DNA of 6,875 nucleotides from the NCBI GenBank assembly GCA_041172365.1, contig JBEDKD010000255.1, forward strand, positions 1 through 6,875. The letters run 5' to 3'. The notes beneath the pieces were generated by a model. That model worked only from the letters and a program-made list of their open reading frames with translations. It did no database searches and was not told the origin of the DNA. Within the stretch, counting starts at the first letter, position 1. The number at the start of each line of letters is the position of its first letter. Below, in pieces: positions 1-4,737 of this stretch. Both the position numbers and the translations under genes were made by a program. Source of the stretch: JBEDKD01 sp041172365. Its GTDB lineage: Bacteria > Cyanobacteriota > Cyanobacteriia > Cyanobacteriales > Microcoleaceae.

Positions 1-30
1 GCCCCTACAAGATTTCACAATTCATTTAGA
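1..30. repeat. Edge-truncated copy of the GCCCCTAC hairpin repeat
   Basis: The window opens with GCCCCTACAA followed, after a diverged stretch, by TTCATTTAGA. The same order (GCCCCTACAA, then TTCATTTAAC) closes the right arm of the 117-bp repeat units seen at 2321-2437 and 4785-5018. This is therefore probably the right end of another diverged copy whose left arm lies outside the window. The match is short, so the call is tentative. Nothing else is recognisable between here and the first gene end at 199. Confidence 0.4.
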
Positions 31-198
31 CGCGCTATATAACATATCTACTAACTCTTTGAAGGTAGACAAGTTATTTATATATTGCTTGTCAGATAGA
101 TGTGACAATTATTGCCGCGGGAAAAACCTGGCTACGTCATATTCTTTGATTTAACCAGCATTCCGGGGCAACAAATTATTCGGTTTATAGCTGCAAGC

Positions 199-732
199 TC
201 AAATAACCATGATATATAGATACCCCTGCTGGTAAATTTTTTTATTGCTCCTTGTATACTTAGCTAGATAGTTGCGTAGTTCAATAACTTCTCTCATTCC
301 TGAAATATACAAACCATTTTCTGGCAAAAGAAAAGTGTCTGGTGAAAACTGGGAACAACATATCTGAAGATACTCTGTCAGTCGGGTGCAAAACTCATGG
401 AGAATCTTTTCATCTAGTTCTTTTGATTGACAGATATATGCTTTACCCGACAAACCTTTCAGAGTAGAAGATGTGTTAATTGACTTTTGTTCAGATAGTG
501 GTTCTCGAACATCGGCATGATCAGTAGCGTTTTTTTCTCGATTCTGAATAGTTGTAGGTGAAGATTTCTCAAAAATCCCAACCTCTTCAAAAGAAGCGAT
601 GAATGACTCAAAAATACTTACAACATCAGGAACTGATATTGCAATCGGCTCTTCAGCAAATTTCTCCCGGTCATAGACGATATGCGAACCTTCTTTTTTT
701 AGTTCCAGTGAAAAGTACAGGAGATACTTCAT
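199..732 (-). CDS. Hypothetical protein, 177 aa, third gene of the operon
   Basis: I do not recognise this protein. It has two folded-looking parts joined by a polar, low-complexity linker at about residues 56-95, rich in Ser, Thr, Asn, Glu and Lys. The N-terminal part opens with a beta-strand-like hydrophobic run (KYLLYFSLEL) and contains an amphipathic segment around residues 35-52. The C-terminal part (about 96-177) is helical in character and holds four cysteines (101, 115, 125, 126), with no obvious metal-binding spacing. There is no signal peptide or membrane segment. The ATG lies 5 bp after the stop of the preceding small gene, so it is almost certainly co-transcribed with the two genes upstream. 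No strong Shine-Dalgarno is visible, which fits translational coupling. The gene is more AT-rich than ilvA. It could be a partner or immunity subunit of the operon, but that is only inference from position. Confidence 0.6.
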   Translation of the reverse strand: MKYLLYFSLELKKEGSHIVYDREKFAEEPIAISVPDVVSIFESFIASFEEVGIFEKSSPTTIQNREKNATDHADVREPLSEQKSINTSSTLKGLSGKAYICQSKELDEKILHEFCTRLTEYLQICCSQFSPDTFLLPENGLYISGMREVIELRNYLAKYTRSNKKIYQQGYLYIMVI

Positions 733-737
733 GAGTC

Positions 738-941
738 TTAATGAGTTGTTTCCGTAGCTACTATTGTGATTCTGATCCCGTAGGAATTAACCGCATCTAA
801 GGCTGTTTTTGTAACGGAACGACACCGGATAATAATTTCAGTTGCGTCCGGGGCGGCACGAGTTTGAGCACCTACAATTCCATCTAGTGCTGGACGATCC
901 AGACGAGTCTTATACTCCAAAGCAATTTTTTTCTGAGCCAT
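738..941 (-). CDS. Small hypothetical protein, 67 aa, possibly an Mrr-like nuclease half
   Basis: This is a 67-residue protein whose ATG overlaps the stop of the upstream gene by one base (TAATG), a typical translational-coupling junction. The N-terminal strand contains EYK (residues 9-11), followed by a helix-like segment around DGIVGAQTRA. A hydrophobic strand (TEIIIRC) is followed by SVTKTALDAVNSYGIRI. This order resembles the second half of Mrr-type restriction-endonuclease-like folds: an E/QxK catalytic strand, a helix, a strand, then an FTxxA...GI element. The resemblance was judged by eye and the protein is only half the size of such a domain, so it could equally be an unrelated alpha/beta mini-protein. 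It is the middle gene of a three-gene operon, followed 5 bp later by the 177-aa protein. Confidence 0.6.
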   Translation of the reverse strand: MAQKKIALEYKTRLDRPALDGIVGAQTRAAPDATEIIIRCRSVTKTALDAVNSYGIRITIVATETTH

Positions 942-1270
942 TAATAGTCACCACTTTTAAGGATATTTCTAATACGACCTGCTACATTATTTGCACCTCT
1001 TTCCGTTGGAGCAATAACGTGAATAATACAGTCAATACCACCATCTTTGCCAAAACGTTGGCTGATACTTTCTGGCGTCAGTGGTGTGCCTGAAGCATCT
1101 GTAAATTGGACTGTTTCAAAATTTTTTAGCCTGTTCATTAGGCGTTTAAGCTCATCATGCTCGAAAGCATAACCCAGTCGACTGGGCGTTACTTTCTCTA
1201 CCTGCTTAAACTCCTTTACTTTAGAGAAATTTAAGAAATCTTTGACCCATCCTACTACCAGTTGAATCAT
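941..1270 (-). CDS. Hypothetical protein, 109 aa, first gene of the operon
   Basis: This is the leading gene of the minus-strand trio. The N-terminal segment (IQLVVGWVKDFLNF) is amphipathic. Residues 38-50 form a charged helix, and residues 60-80 run into a strand preceded by KDGGID (75-80), then CIIHVIAP and a basic C-terminal helix (RGANNVAGRIRNILKSG). The DGGID motif also occurs at the catalytic-aspartate strand of Mrr-family nucleases. The matching ExK strand is not in this protein, although the next gene has EYK. I do not assign a function. An AGGGG stretch about 10 nt upstream of the ATG is a plausible ribosome-binding site. The stop overlaps the next start by one base. The HTH regulator at 1678 is divergent, with about 400 bp between the two. 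Confidence 0.65.
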   Translation of the reverse strand: MIQLVVGWVKDFLNFSKVKEFKQVEKVTPSRLGYAFEHDELKRLMNRLKNFETVQFTDASGTPLTPESISQRFGKDGGIDCIIHVIAPTERGANNVAGRIRNILKSGDY

Positions 1271-1562
1271 AATAGTCTACCCCTAACATACTTTAACTAA
1301 AAACTGATCGTTGCCAAATCTTAGATAAGTTATTGGGAAGAAGTTCCAGATGTATTACCGGAATACTTCGCCCCTACAGATATTTGCCAACATGAGATGT
1401 ACCCTGGTTTGGGTGCTATAAAACACTACATTGGTATTGATGGGTCAGTCCTATCAATCCCATCGCGATCGCACCCGCGACTAATCAGCTTGACTTATCA
1501 CACCTGATGTAGAGTAGAGCTTTCTATAAAGATACACCGATCGCGCCCTGATTGAAAAGCGC
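1271..1562. other. Intergenic stretch without a supported gene
   Basis: No convincing gene is present between the operon start and the repeat array. There is a 60-codon open stretch on the plus strand (1325-1507) that begins right after a TAG stop and has no ATG before 1391. Its translation (for example YWEEVPDVLPEYFAPTD) has protein-like composition and might be a decayed gene tail, but I cannot name a family. The stretch contains CGCCCCTAC around 1370, shared with the hairpin repeats, and a complete HIP1 site at 1465-1472. Confidence 0.5.
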
Positions 1563-1640
1563 CAAAAGTGGGAAAAAGTGGGATCTTTCTGAAATGGGAA
1601 TGCGAACGGAAAAAAGTGGGAAAAAGTGTGAAAAAGTGGG
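1563..1640 (+). repeat. Five phased 10-bp direct repeats (AAAAAGTGGG), candidate operator array
   Basis: Copies lie at 1563-1572 (CAAAAGTGGG), 1573-1582, 1611-1620, 1621-1630 (AAAAAGTGTG) and 1631-1640. Within each block they follow one another with exactly 10-bp periodicity, close to one helical turn, so all copies in a block present the same DNA face. A degenerate AAATGGGAA sits in the 28-bp gap. The array ends one base before a -10-like TATAGT (1642-1647) and 37 bp before the ATG of the HTH gene. This arrangement is what a cooperative regulator binding site would look like. That the adjacent HTH protein binds it is inference. Confidence 0.65.
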
Positions 1641-1641
1641 G

Positions 1642-1647
1642 TATAGT
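1642..1647 (+). promoter_or_regulatory. Possible -10 element of the HTH gene
   Basis: TATAGT lies 30 bp upstream of the ATG at 1678. No consensus -35 hexamer lies 16-18 bp further upstream; that position is taken by the AAAAAGTGGG repeats. If real, this is a promoter dependent on, or controlled by, whatever binds the repeats. Confidence 0.35.
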
Positions 1648-1677
1648 AACCATAGCTGTGTCATATAACCACATACT

Positions 1678-2202
1678 ATGGACATTCCTGAAATATTGCA
1701 ATTTGTCGATCGCGCTGTCCACGCCCAGACAGACAAACATCTAAATGACTTGCAACGAAGGATTATTGTGGGAATACTAAAAGGTCAAAAGTATGCTGAT
1801 GTTTCAAAAGCTTATGGTTATAGCGCCGATCATGTTAAAAAAGTCAGTCACGAGCTTTTGCATATATTATCTGATGTTTTTGGCGAAACAGTTAAGAAAA
1901 ATAATCTTGAATCTGTCTTAGAAAGGCAAATCAATGTCAATATCACTTTTGGACATAAAAATAACCGTCATTTAAAAAAGAACATTATAGGTATAGGTAC
2001 TATCAATAATTGCCCTAATAAATCCACTGATTTTCAAAAAAATAGTGAGTATGTAAATACTGAATTAGAGCAGGAAACCCCCAATCAAACTAAGATTAAA
2101 ACAATTGATAAATTAAGAAGGTTTGGCTTAAACAATCAGCAAATTGCCGATGCGTTAGAGATATCTTTGGATGTAGTTAATCAAATAGATTTGGATGAGT
2201 GA
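1678..2202 (+). CDS. Stand-alone vWA-MoxR-associated-type N-terminal HTH protein
   Basis: The first ~85 residues match the helix-turn-helix domain found at the N-terminus of many cyanobacterial conflict and signalling proteins (vWA-MoxR-associated, NB-ARC/WD40, TIR or CHAT fusions). It begins with MDIPEILQFVDRAV, then the HLNDLQRRIIVGILKGQKY helix pair. The recognition-type segment YADVSKAYGYSADHVKKVSHEL (39-60) follows, then the LLHILSDVFGE...NNLESVLER ending. The start is fixed by this match; there is no clear Shine-Dalgarno. In the usual architecture an effector or NTPase follows, but here there is only a low-complexity Asn/Lys-rich linker (about 85-140). After that comes a second short HTH-like motif (KLRRFGLNNQQIADALEISLDVV, 145-167), of the kind seen at the ends of some nuclease and transposase-like proteins. 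The protein is therefore probably a small DNA-binding regulator. The phased repeats just upstream suggest autoregulation. The role is inferred from family resemblance. Confidence 0.75.
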   Translation: MDIPEILQFVDRAVHAQTDKHLNDLQRRIIVGILKGQKYADVSKAYGYSADHVKKVSHELLHILSDVFGETVKKNNLESVLERQINVNITFGHKNNRHLKKNIIGIGTINNCPNKSTDFQKNSEYVNTELEQETPNQTKIKTIDKLRRFGLNNQQIADALEISLDVVNQIDLDE

Positions 2203-2217
2203 ATCTGCTAAAACTTT

Positions 2218-2437
2218 ATTTTTGCCTTTATTCTCACCATACCCGCTGAATGTTATAGGCATCAAAAGCGCGATTTTACTGATCATATCAACTCCTGTTG
2301 ATGAACCCTAATATCGCGGGCGGGGCGGGTTTTCTGGACTGATCATTTTTCCTCGGAGTTTTTGGTAAACCCGCCCCTACAAAAATTATCTTCATTTAAC
2401 CGGATATGATATCAAAACCAGGGCTAATTGATCGCGG
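2218..2437. repeat. Dispersed ~220-bp repeat, copy A (vapC tail plus hairpin unit)
   Basis: This segment is nearly identical to 4683-4901, with only scattered mismatches and a one-base length difference. From left to right it has four parts: (1) a short stretch downstream of a vapC end; (2) the last 12 codons of a vapC gene read on the minus strand; (3) a small palindrome ATCAAC-TCCT-GTTGAT (2287-2302); (4) a 117-bp unit (2321-2437) whose GGGGCGGGTTT (2322-2332) pairs with AAACCCGCCCC (2367-2377). The unit ends in a conserved tail, GGATATGATATC...GATCGCGG. No transposase is present. It lies between the convergent HTH and mazF genes. Confidence 0.85.
2234..2272 (-). pseudogene. vapC 3'-end remnant (12 codons plus stop)
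   Basis: Read on the minus strand this gives RAFDAYNIQRVW followed by TGA. It aligns with the intact VapC at 3983-4366, whose end is RAFDAYSIERVW and stop. One codon further upstream the frame meets a TAA, so only the tail survives. It marks the position of a lost VapBC module or a copied fragment of one. Confidence 0.75.
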
Positions 2438-2468
2438 GTGCTACGCAGTGTTGAGAACCTGACGTAGC

Positions 2469-2793
2469 TCACAACCCTAACCAACCTCGCAAAGCCCGAT
2501 CGCGTTGCTCTGCATCCGCATCAGTCAACTTGCCAATCACCTTGATCACCAAGCTCTCATGCACTGTATATAAACCCCGCTTCACCACGGTAGCCACGTT
2601 TAGGCCTGCCGCCGACCACTCAGAAAGCACAAACTCTCCCTCAAGCAACGATCGCGCTTTGCTCGTCAAGGGCGTAATCATAATGTCTTGGGAAACGTGT
2701 ACTCACCACCACCGCAGGTCGGACTTTTGAACTCGACAAGTCTGAAAAGGGATAACGAACCAAAATGATCTCATGCTTAGAGTAACTCGGCAT
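2469..2793 (-). pseudogene. MazF/PemK-family mRNA interferase, frameshifted
   Basis: The N-terminal part, from the ATG at 2793, reads MPSYSKHEIILVRYPFSDLS and then KVRPAVVVST. This is the hallmark start of MazF/PemK ribosome-independent endoribonucleases, including the conserved Arg of the RPA motif. In that frame the sequence then degenerates and stops near 2641. The C-terminal part continues in another frame (QDIMITPLTSKARSLLEGEF, then a segment ending LRGWLGL), covering the conserved ITPLTS strand and the C-terminal helix. The junction lies within about 2683-2700. The reconstructed span is 325 bp, one more than a multiple of three, so a single-base insertion restores a 107-aa protein of normal family length. 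A 2-base deletion is also possible. The start overlaps the antitoxin end by 17 bp, as in intact loci. Active toxin is not expected unless the shift is a sequencing error. Confidence 0.85.
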
Positions 2794-2980
2794 ACACATC
2801 ATCCTCAACGTTATTCCATACTGCATCCAGTGATGTTTGACTCCCCTGCAACCAAAACTCCGTTTCATCATCAGGGAGTAACGTCACTAACACTCTTGTT
2901 CCTTCTGGTAGTTCCGTCGATTCTAGTAGTTCAATTTTTCCTTGCCTCACCGTAGCCCAAAGTGTTGTTGGCATATTCAT
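2777..2980 (-). CDS. Antitoxin of the MazF/PemK-type pair
   Basis: This is a 67-residue protein starting MNMPTTLWATVRQGKIELLE. It continues with LPEGTRVLVTLLPDDE and an acidic tail (SLDAVWNNVEDDVYAELL). The N-terminal half resembles the small beta-barrel (AbrB/DUF104-like) DNA-binding part of antitoxins, and the acidic C-terminal helix would cover the toxin. The ATG at 2980 (or 2974) is chosen over an upstream TTG at 3004. No good Shine-Dalgarno is seen. The gene precedes its toxin and overlaps it by 17 bp, the usual order for a neutralising, autorepressing antitoxin. With the toxin broken, this gene is now probably an orphan under relaxed selection. Family naming is by eye. Confidence 0.75.
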   Translation of the reverse strand: MNMPTTLWATVRQGKIELLESTELPEGTRVLVTLLPDDETEFWLQGSQTSLDAVWNNVEDDVYAELL

Positions 2981-3043
2981 ATTATGAGTAATAATGTTTA
3001 GCAAGACTATCTCAATTCCACTTTATCAAATTAAATGCCGAAA

Positions 3044-3454
3044 CTATTCAGATTTGATCGTCCTCAGAAACTCCTCTGCTGCGATTACCTGCACACCACG
3101 AAAAGGGTGCAATACGAGCAAATCCCTGTCACCCGTGATGATATACTGCGCTTGTCCATTTAATGCCAATTCCAACACCTTATCATCTTTACGATCGCGG
3201 CACTCTTGCACCTTCTCAATTATCTCCACCAAAACTGAACGCTCTACCAAACCTGCTAAAAAGTCCTCCCTTTCTTCACTGGTGACATACCGATTAAATT
3301 TTTCGCGCCCCAATACCTCATTCAACTCTTCGAGCAGTTCAAGTGATAGTAATACCTCACCGTTTGCTAAAGCATATCGAAGGGCGCGATCGGGTTTACT
3401 GTTCTCAAACAGAAGCGCACTGACAATTATATTGATATCAAAAACGTAGCGCAT
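3044..3454 (-). CDS. PIN-domain toxin (COG1569 / PIN_3-type ribonuclease)
   Basis: This is a 136-aa single-domain PIN protein, the expected length for the family described as 'putative toxin-antitoxin system toxin component, PIN family'. PIN toxins are Mg2+-dependent endoribonucleases. Visible active-site acids are D6 in VFDINIIVSALL, glutamates in LELLEELNEVL (39-48), D87/D90/D91 in CRDRKDDKVLELA, and D109/D111 in ITGDRDLL. The first motif has Ile where DTN is usual (D6-I7-N8). The two side chains most important there are retained, so activity is plausible. The ATG at 3454 is preferred over an upstream TTG because GAGGAG lies just before it. It starts one base after the antitoxin stop, so the pair is co-translated. 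Confidence 0.88.
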   Translation of the reverse strand: MRYVFDINIIVSALLFENSKPDRALRYALANGEVLLSLELLEELNEVLGREKFNRYVTSEEREDFLAGLVERSVLVEIIEKVQECRDRKDDKVLELALNGQAQYIITGDRDLLVLHPFRGVQVIAAEEFLRTIKSE

Positions 3455-3455
3455 T

Positions 3456-3683
3456 TTACTCCTCAAAAAGAATTGAATCCAAAATTTCTGGGGTCAATCC
3501 TCGCGCTTGTGCATTGCGACTAATCTCACTCATTACCTCCTCTAGGGGTTTTTTGCATCGAGTTACATCACTAAGTTTCATGCTAAGTAATGCCTCCAAT
3601 TTACGGCGCTCTTCTTCAGAAGCAGCCTCAAAGATCCGGGCTACTTCAGCATTAACACGAATTGTGATCGTTTTGGTTTGCAT
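3456..3683 (-). CDS. Antitoxin partner of the PIN toxin
   Basis: This is a 75-residue protein from the ATG at 3683 (MQTKTITIRVNAEVARIFEA). A GTG at 3704 would add seven residues and is less like the family. The start is a short strand plus helix typical of ribbon-helix-helix DNA-binding antitoxins. A charged helix (ASEEERRKLEALLSMKLSD) follows, then a C-terminal segment ending LTPEILDSILFEE that would bind the toxin. It sits immediately upstream of the PIN toxin with a one-base gap. The toxin's Shine-Dalgarno lies inside the last codons of this gene, which couples their translation. It probably represses its own promoter, which must lie in the ~110 bp upstream. Confidence 0.85.
   Translation of the reverse strand: MQTKTITIRVNAEVARIFEAASEEERRKLEALLSMKLSDVTRCKKPLEEVMSEISRNAQARGLTPEILDSILFEE
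3459..3464 (-). promoter_or_regulatory. Strong Shine-Dalgarno (GAGGAG) that fixes the PIN toxin start
   Basis: GAGGAG on the minus strand overlaps the last codons and precedes the stop of the antitoxin. It sits 4 nt before the toxin ATG (GAGGAG-TAAA-ATG). It is the clearest ribosome-binding site in the window and decides the start at 3454. Confidence 0.75.
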
Positions 3684-3798
3684 GATGGTTAGGAAAGTCC
3701 TCACCTTCGAATTTTATATCTATTGTGAACTAGGTTAACACAGGATTTTAGTAGGATAGTAATGGGTTTAACTCGAAAGTCTGAAACCTGGGTTTTTG

Positions 3799-4011
3799 TC
3801 ATACCTGATCAAATTTCGATCGCGCCTTCCCTCGTCTCCTTTCACTGCGACTCATCCACCGTAAACCCCCTTGAAACCAAAGCAACCCATTCACTCCCAT
3901 GATAACACTGACACCGAACGTTGTCAACAGAATCCCCGCGGCAATCACCAAAGAAAACACCACAAGATTTTTGCCTTTATTCTCACCATACCCGCTCAAT
4001 AGAATAGGCAT
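3799..4011 (-). CDS. Doubtful small membrane protein overlapping the vapC end
   Basis: This is an open frame of 70 codons beginning at an ATG inside the last codons of vapC, in another frame (29-bp overlap). It encodes one hydrophobic segment (LVVFSLVIAAGILLTTFGVS, then VIMGVNGLLWF) followed by a basic tail (RSERRRGKARSK). A later GTG start in the same frame is also possible. The composition suits a single-pass membrane protein with a cytoplasmic basic end. Against it, the homologous stretch upstream of vapB (4608-4737) is broken by a 4-base difference, and no Shine-Dalgarno stands out. I recognise no family. It may be a spurious frame in a repeated segment. Confidence 0.25.
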   Translation of the reverse strand: MPILLSGYGENKGKNLVVFSLVIAAGILLTTFGVSVIMGVNGLLWFQGGLRWMSRSERRRGKARSKFDQV

Positions 4012-4021
4012 CAAAAGCGCG
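3888..4021. repeat. Segment following vapC, repeated upstream of vapB (copy 1)
   Basis: This stretch is homologous to 4608-4737. Both contain CATTCACTCCCATGATAAC, CGTTGTCAAC and ATCCCCGCGGCAATCACC, then the vapC stop region. This copy is 4 bp longer. In both, read on the minus strand, a vapC 3' end is followed by the same ~100 bp. The simplest reading is a duplicated [vapBC + downstream spacer] unit, of which this copy follows the intact vapC. Confidence 0.85.
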
Positions 4022-4366
4022 ATCGCGACTAATCAAAACCAGAGAATTATTCATCGCCTGTGCTACGAGAACGCGATCGAAGGGATCTCGATGATGTAGG
4101 GGTAAGTTAAGATAGCACTCTGTATCAGAGAATGTGATGGGCAAAACCTCTATTTTCAGTTGTTGTAACACTTCCTCTAACTCCGAGAATGAGTTTTGTA
4201 AGCTAAGTTTTCCTAAACCAAGCTTAATGGAAATTTCCCATAAGCTCGCGATACTCAACCAAAGAGTGTTACTTGAATCTTCCAGAATTTCTGCGGCTTG
4301 AGAACTTAATTCTTTACTGTCTTGCAAGTACCAGAGAAAAGTATGGGTATCCAGTAGAATATTCAT
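3983..4366 (-). CDS. vapC: VapC PIN-domain ribonuclease toxin
   Basis: This is a 127-aa PIN toxin of full family length, opening MNILLDTHTFLWYL. The four conserved acids are visible: D6 (LLDTHTFLW), E44 (SLWEISIK), D97 in HHRDPFDRVLVAQA (with D94), and D115 in LVLISRDRAFDAY. The ending ERVW with an immediate stop is typical of this subgroup. VapC toxins cleave RNA (tRNA or rRNA targets in studied cases) using Mg2+; the target here is unknown. The ATG lies 2 bp after the vapB stop with no separate Shine-Dalgarno, so it is translationally coupled. The locus looks intact and functional. Its 3' end is duplicated as remnants at 2234-2272 and 4699-4737. Confidence 0.93.
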   Translation of the reverse strand: MNILLDTHTFLWYLQDSKELSSQAAEILEDSSNTLWLSIASLWEISIKLGLGKLSLQNSFSELEEVLQQLKIEVLPITFSDTECYLNLPLHHRDPFDRVLVAQAMNNSLVLISRDRAFDAYSIERVW

Positions 4367-4368
4367 GT

Positions 4369-4584
4369 TTACATATAATCCTTTAAATCTTCGAGAGGTT
4401 CATCAAAATCATCAGACATCGAAATTTTACCTTTCCAAATTCCAAGGCCGCCTCGCTTTTTCGGCTTGTCTTGAGTTGAGTTTTTCCCCTGCTTTTCTAT
4501 CAAAAACTCAATATAATGAAGCACTTCTGTCTGAAGAGACTCTGGGAGCTCTTCTAACTTTTCTAAAATGACTGGCTGTATCAT
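4369..4584 (-). CDS. vapB: VapB-type antitoxin (DUF2281-like)
   Basis: This is a 71-residue protein. The first half (VILEKLEELPESLQTEVLHY, then IEFLIEKQ) is the hallmark of DUF2281-type antitoxins. The second half (RGGLGIWKGKISMSDDFDEP, then LEDLKDYM) is the C-terminal segment that wraps over the PIN active site in such pairs. The ATG at 4584 is chosen because AGAAGAAAG lies just upstream and the family begins here. The longer frame back to a GTG at 4671 runs into the repeated spacer and does not fit. It neutralises the adjacent VapC and presumably autorepresses the operon. Confidence 0.9.
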   Translation of the reverse strand: MIQPVILEKLEELPESLQTEVLHYIEFLIEKQGKNSTQDKPKKRGGLGIWKGKISMSDDFDEPLEDLKDYM

Positions 4585-4607
4585 ACTTTCTTCTGTTGAT
4601 CGCGACT

Positions 4608-4737
4608 CATTCACTCCCATGATAACACTGACACCCAACGTTGTCAACCGAATCCCCGCGGCAATCACCAAATAACACGAATATTTTTGCCTTCATTATC
4701 ACCATACCCGCTGAATGTTATAGGCATCAAAAGCGCG
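4608..4737. repeat. vapC-downstream segment, copy 2, lying upstream of vapB
   Basis: This is homologous to 3888-4021 with a 4-bp deletion and several substitutions. It begins 24 bp upstream of the vapB ATG, so the promoter of the intact vapBC operon must lie in or across this duplicated segment. Its other end is a vapC 3' remnant. Confidence 0.85.

Noticed and set aside
842..1093. Plus-strand 83-codon open frame opposite the operon.
   Set aside because: It is antisense to two tightly coupled genes, has no Shine-Dalgarno and no family-like composition, so it was treated as a shadow frame.
1498..1740. Two overlapping minus-strand open frames across the repeat array.
   Set aside because: They translate the AAAAAGTGGG repeats into repetitive Phe/Pro/His runs and overlap the start of the well-supported HTH gene.
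2685..2696. A T-TTC-CCA heptamer at the mazF frame change, resembling a -1 programmed frameshift site.
   Set aside because: A -1 slip leads to a TGA within four codons. The toxin's second half is in the +1 frame, so this site cannot produce the full protein. Plain mutation or a sequencing error is simpler.
2994..3449. Long plus-strand open frame (151 codons) opposite the PIN toxin.
   Set aside because: It is Ser/Thr/Arg-rich antisense of a clearly recognised PIN-domain gene with intact active-site motifs.
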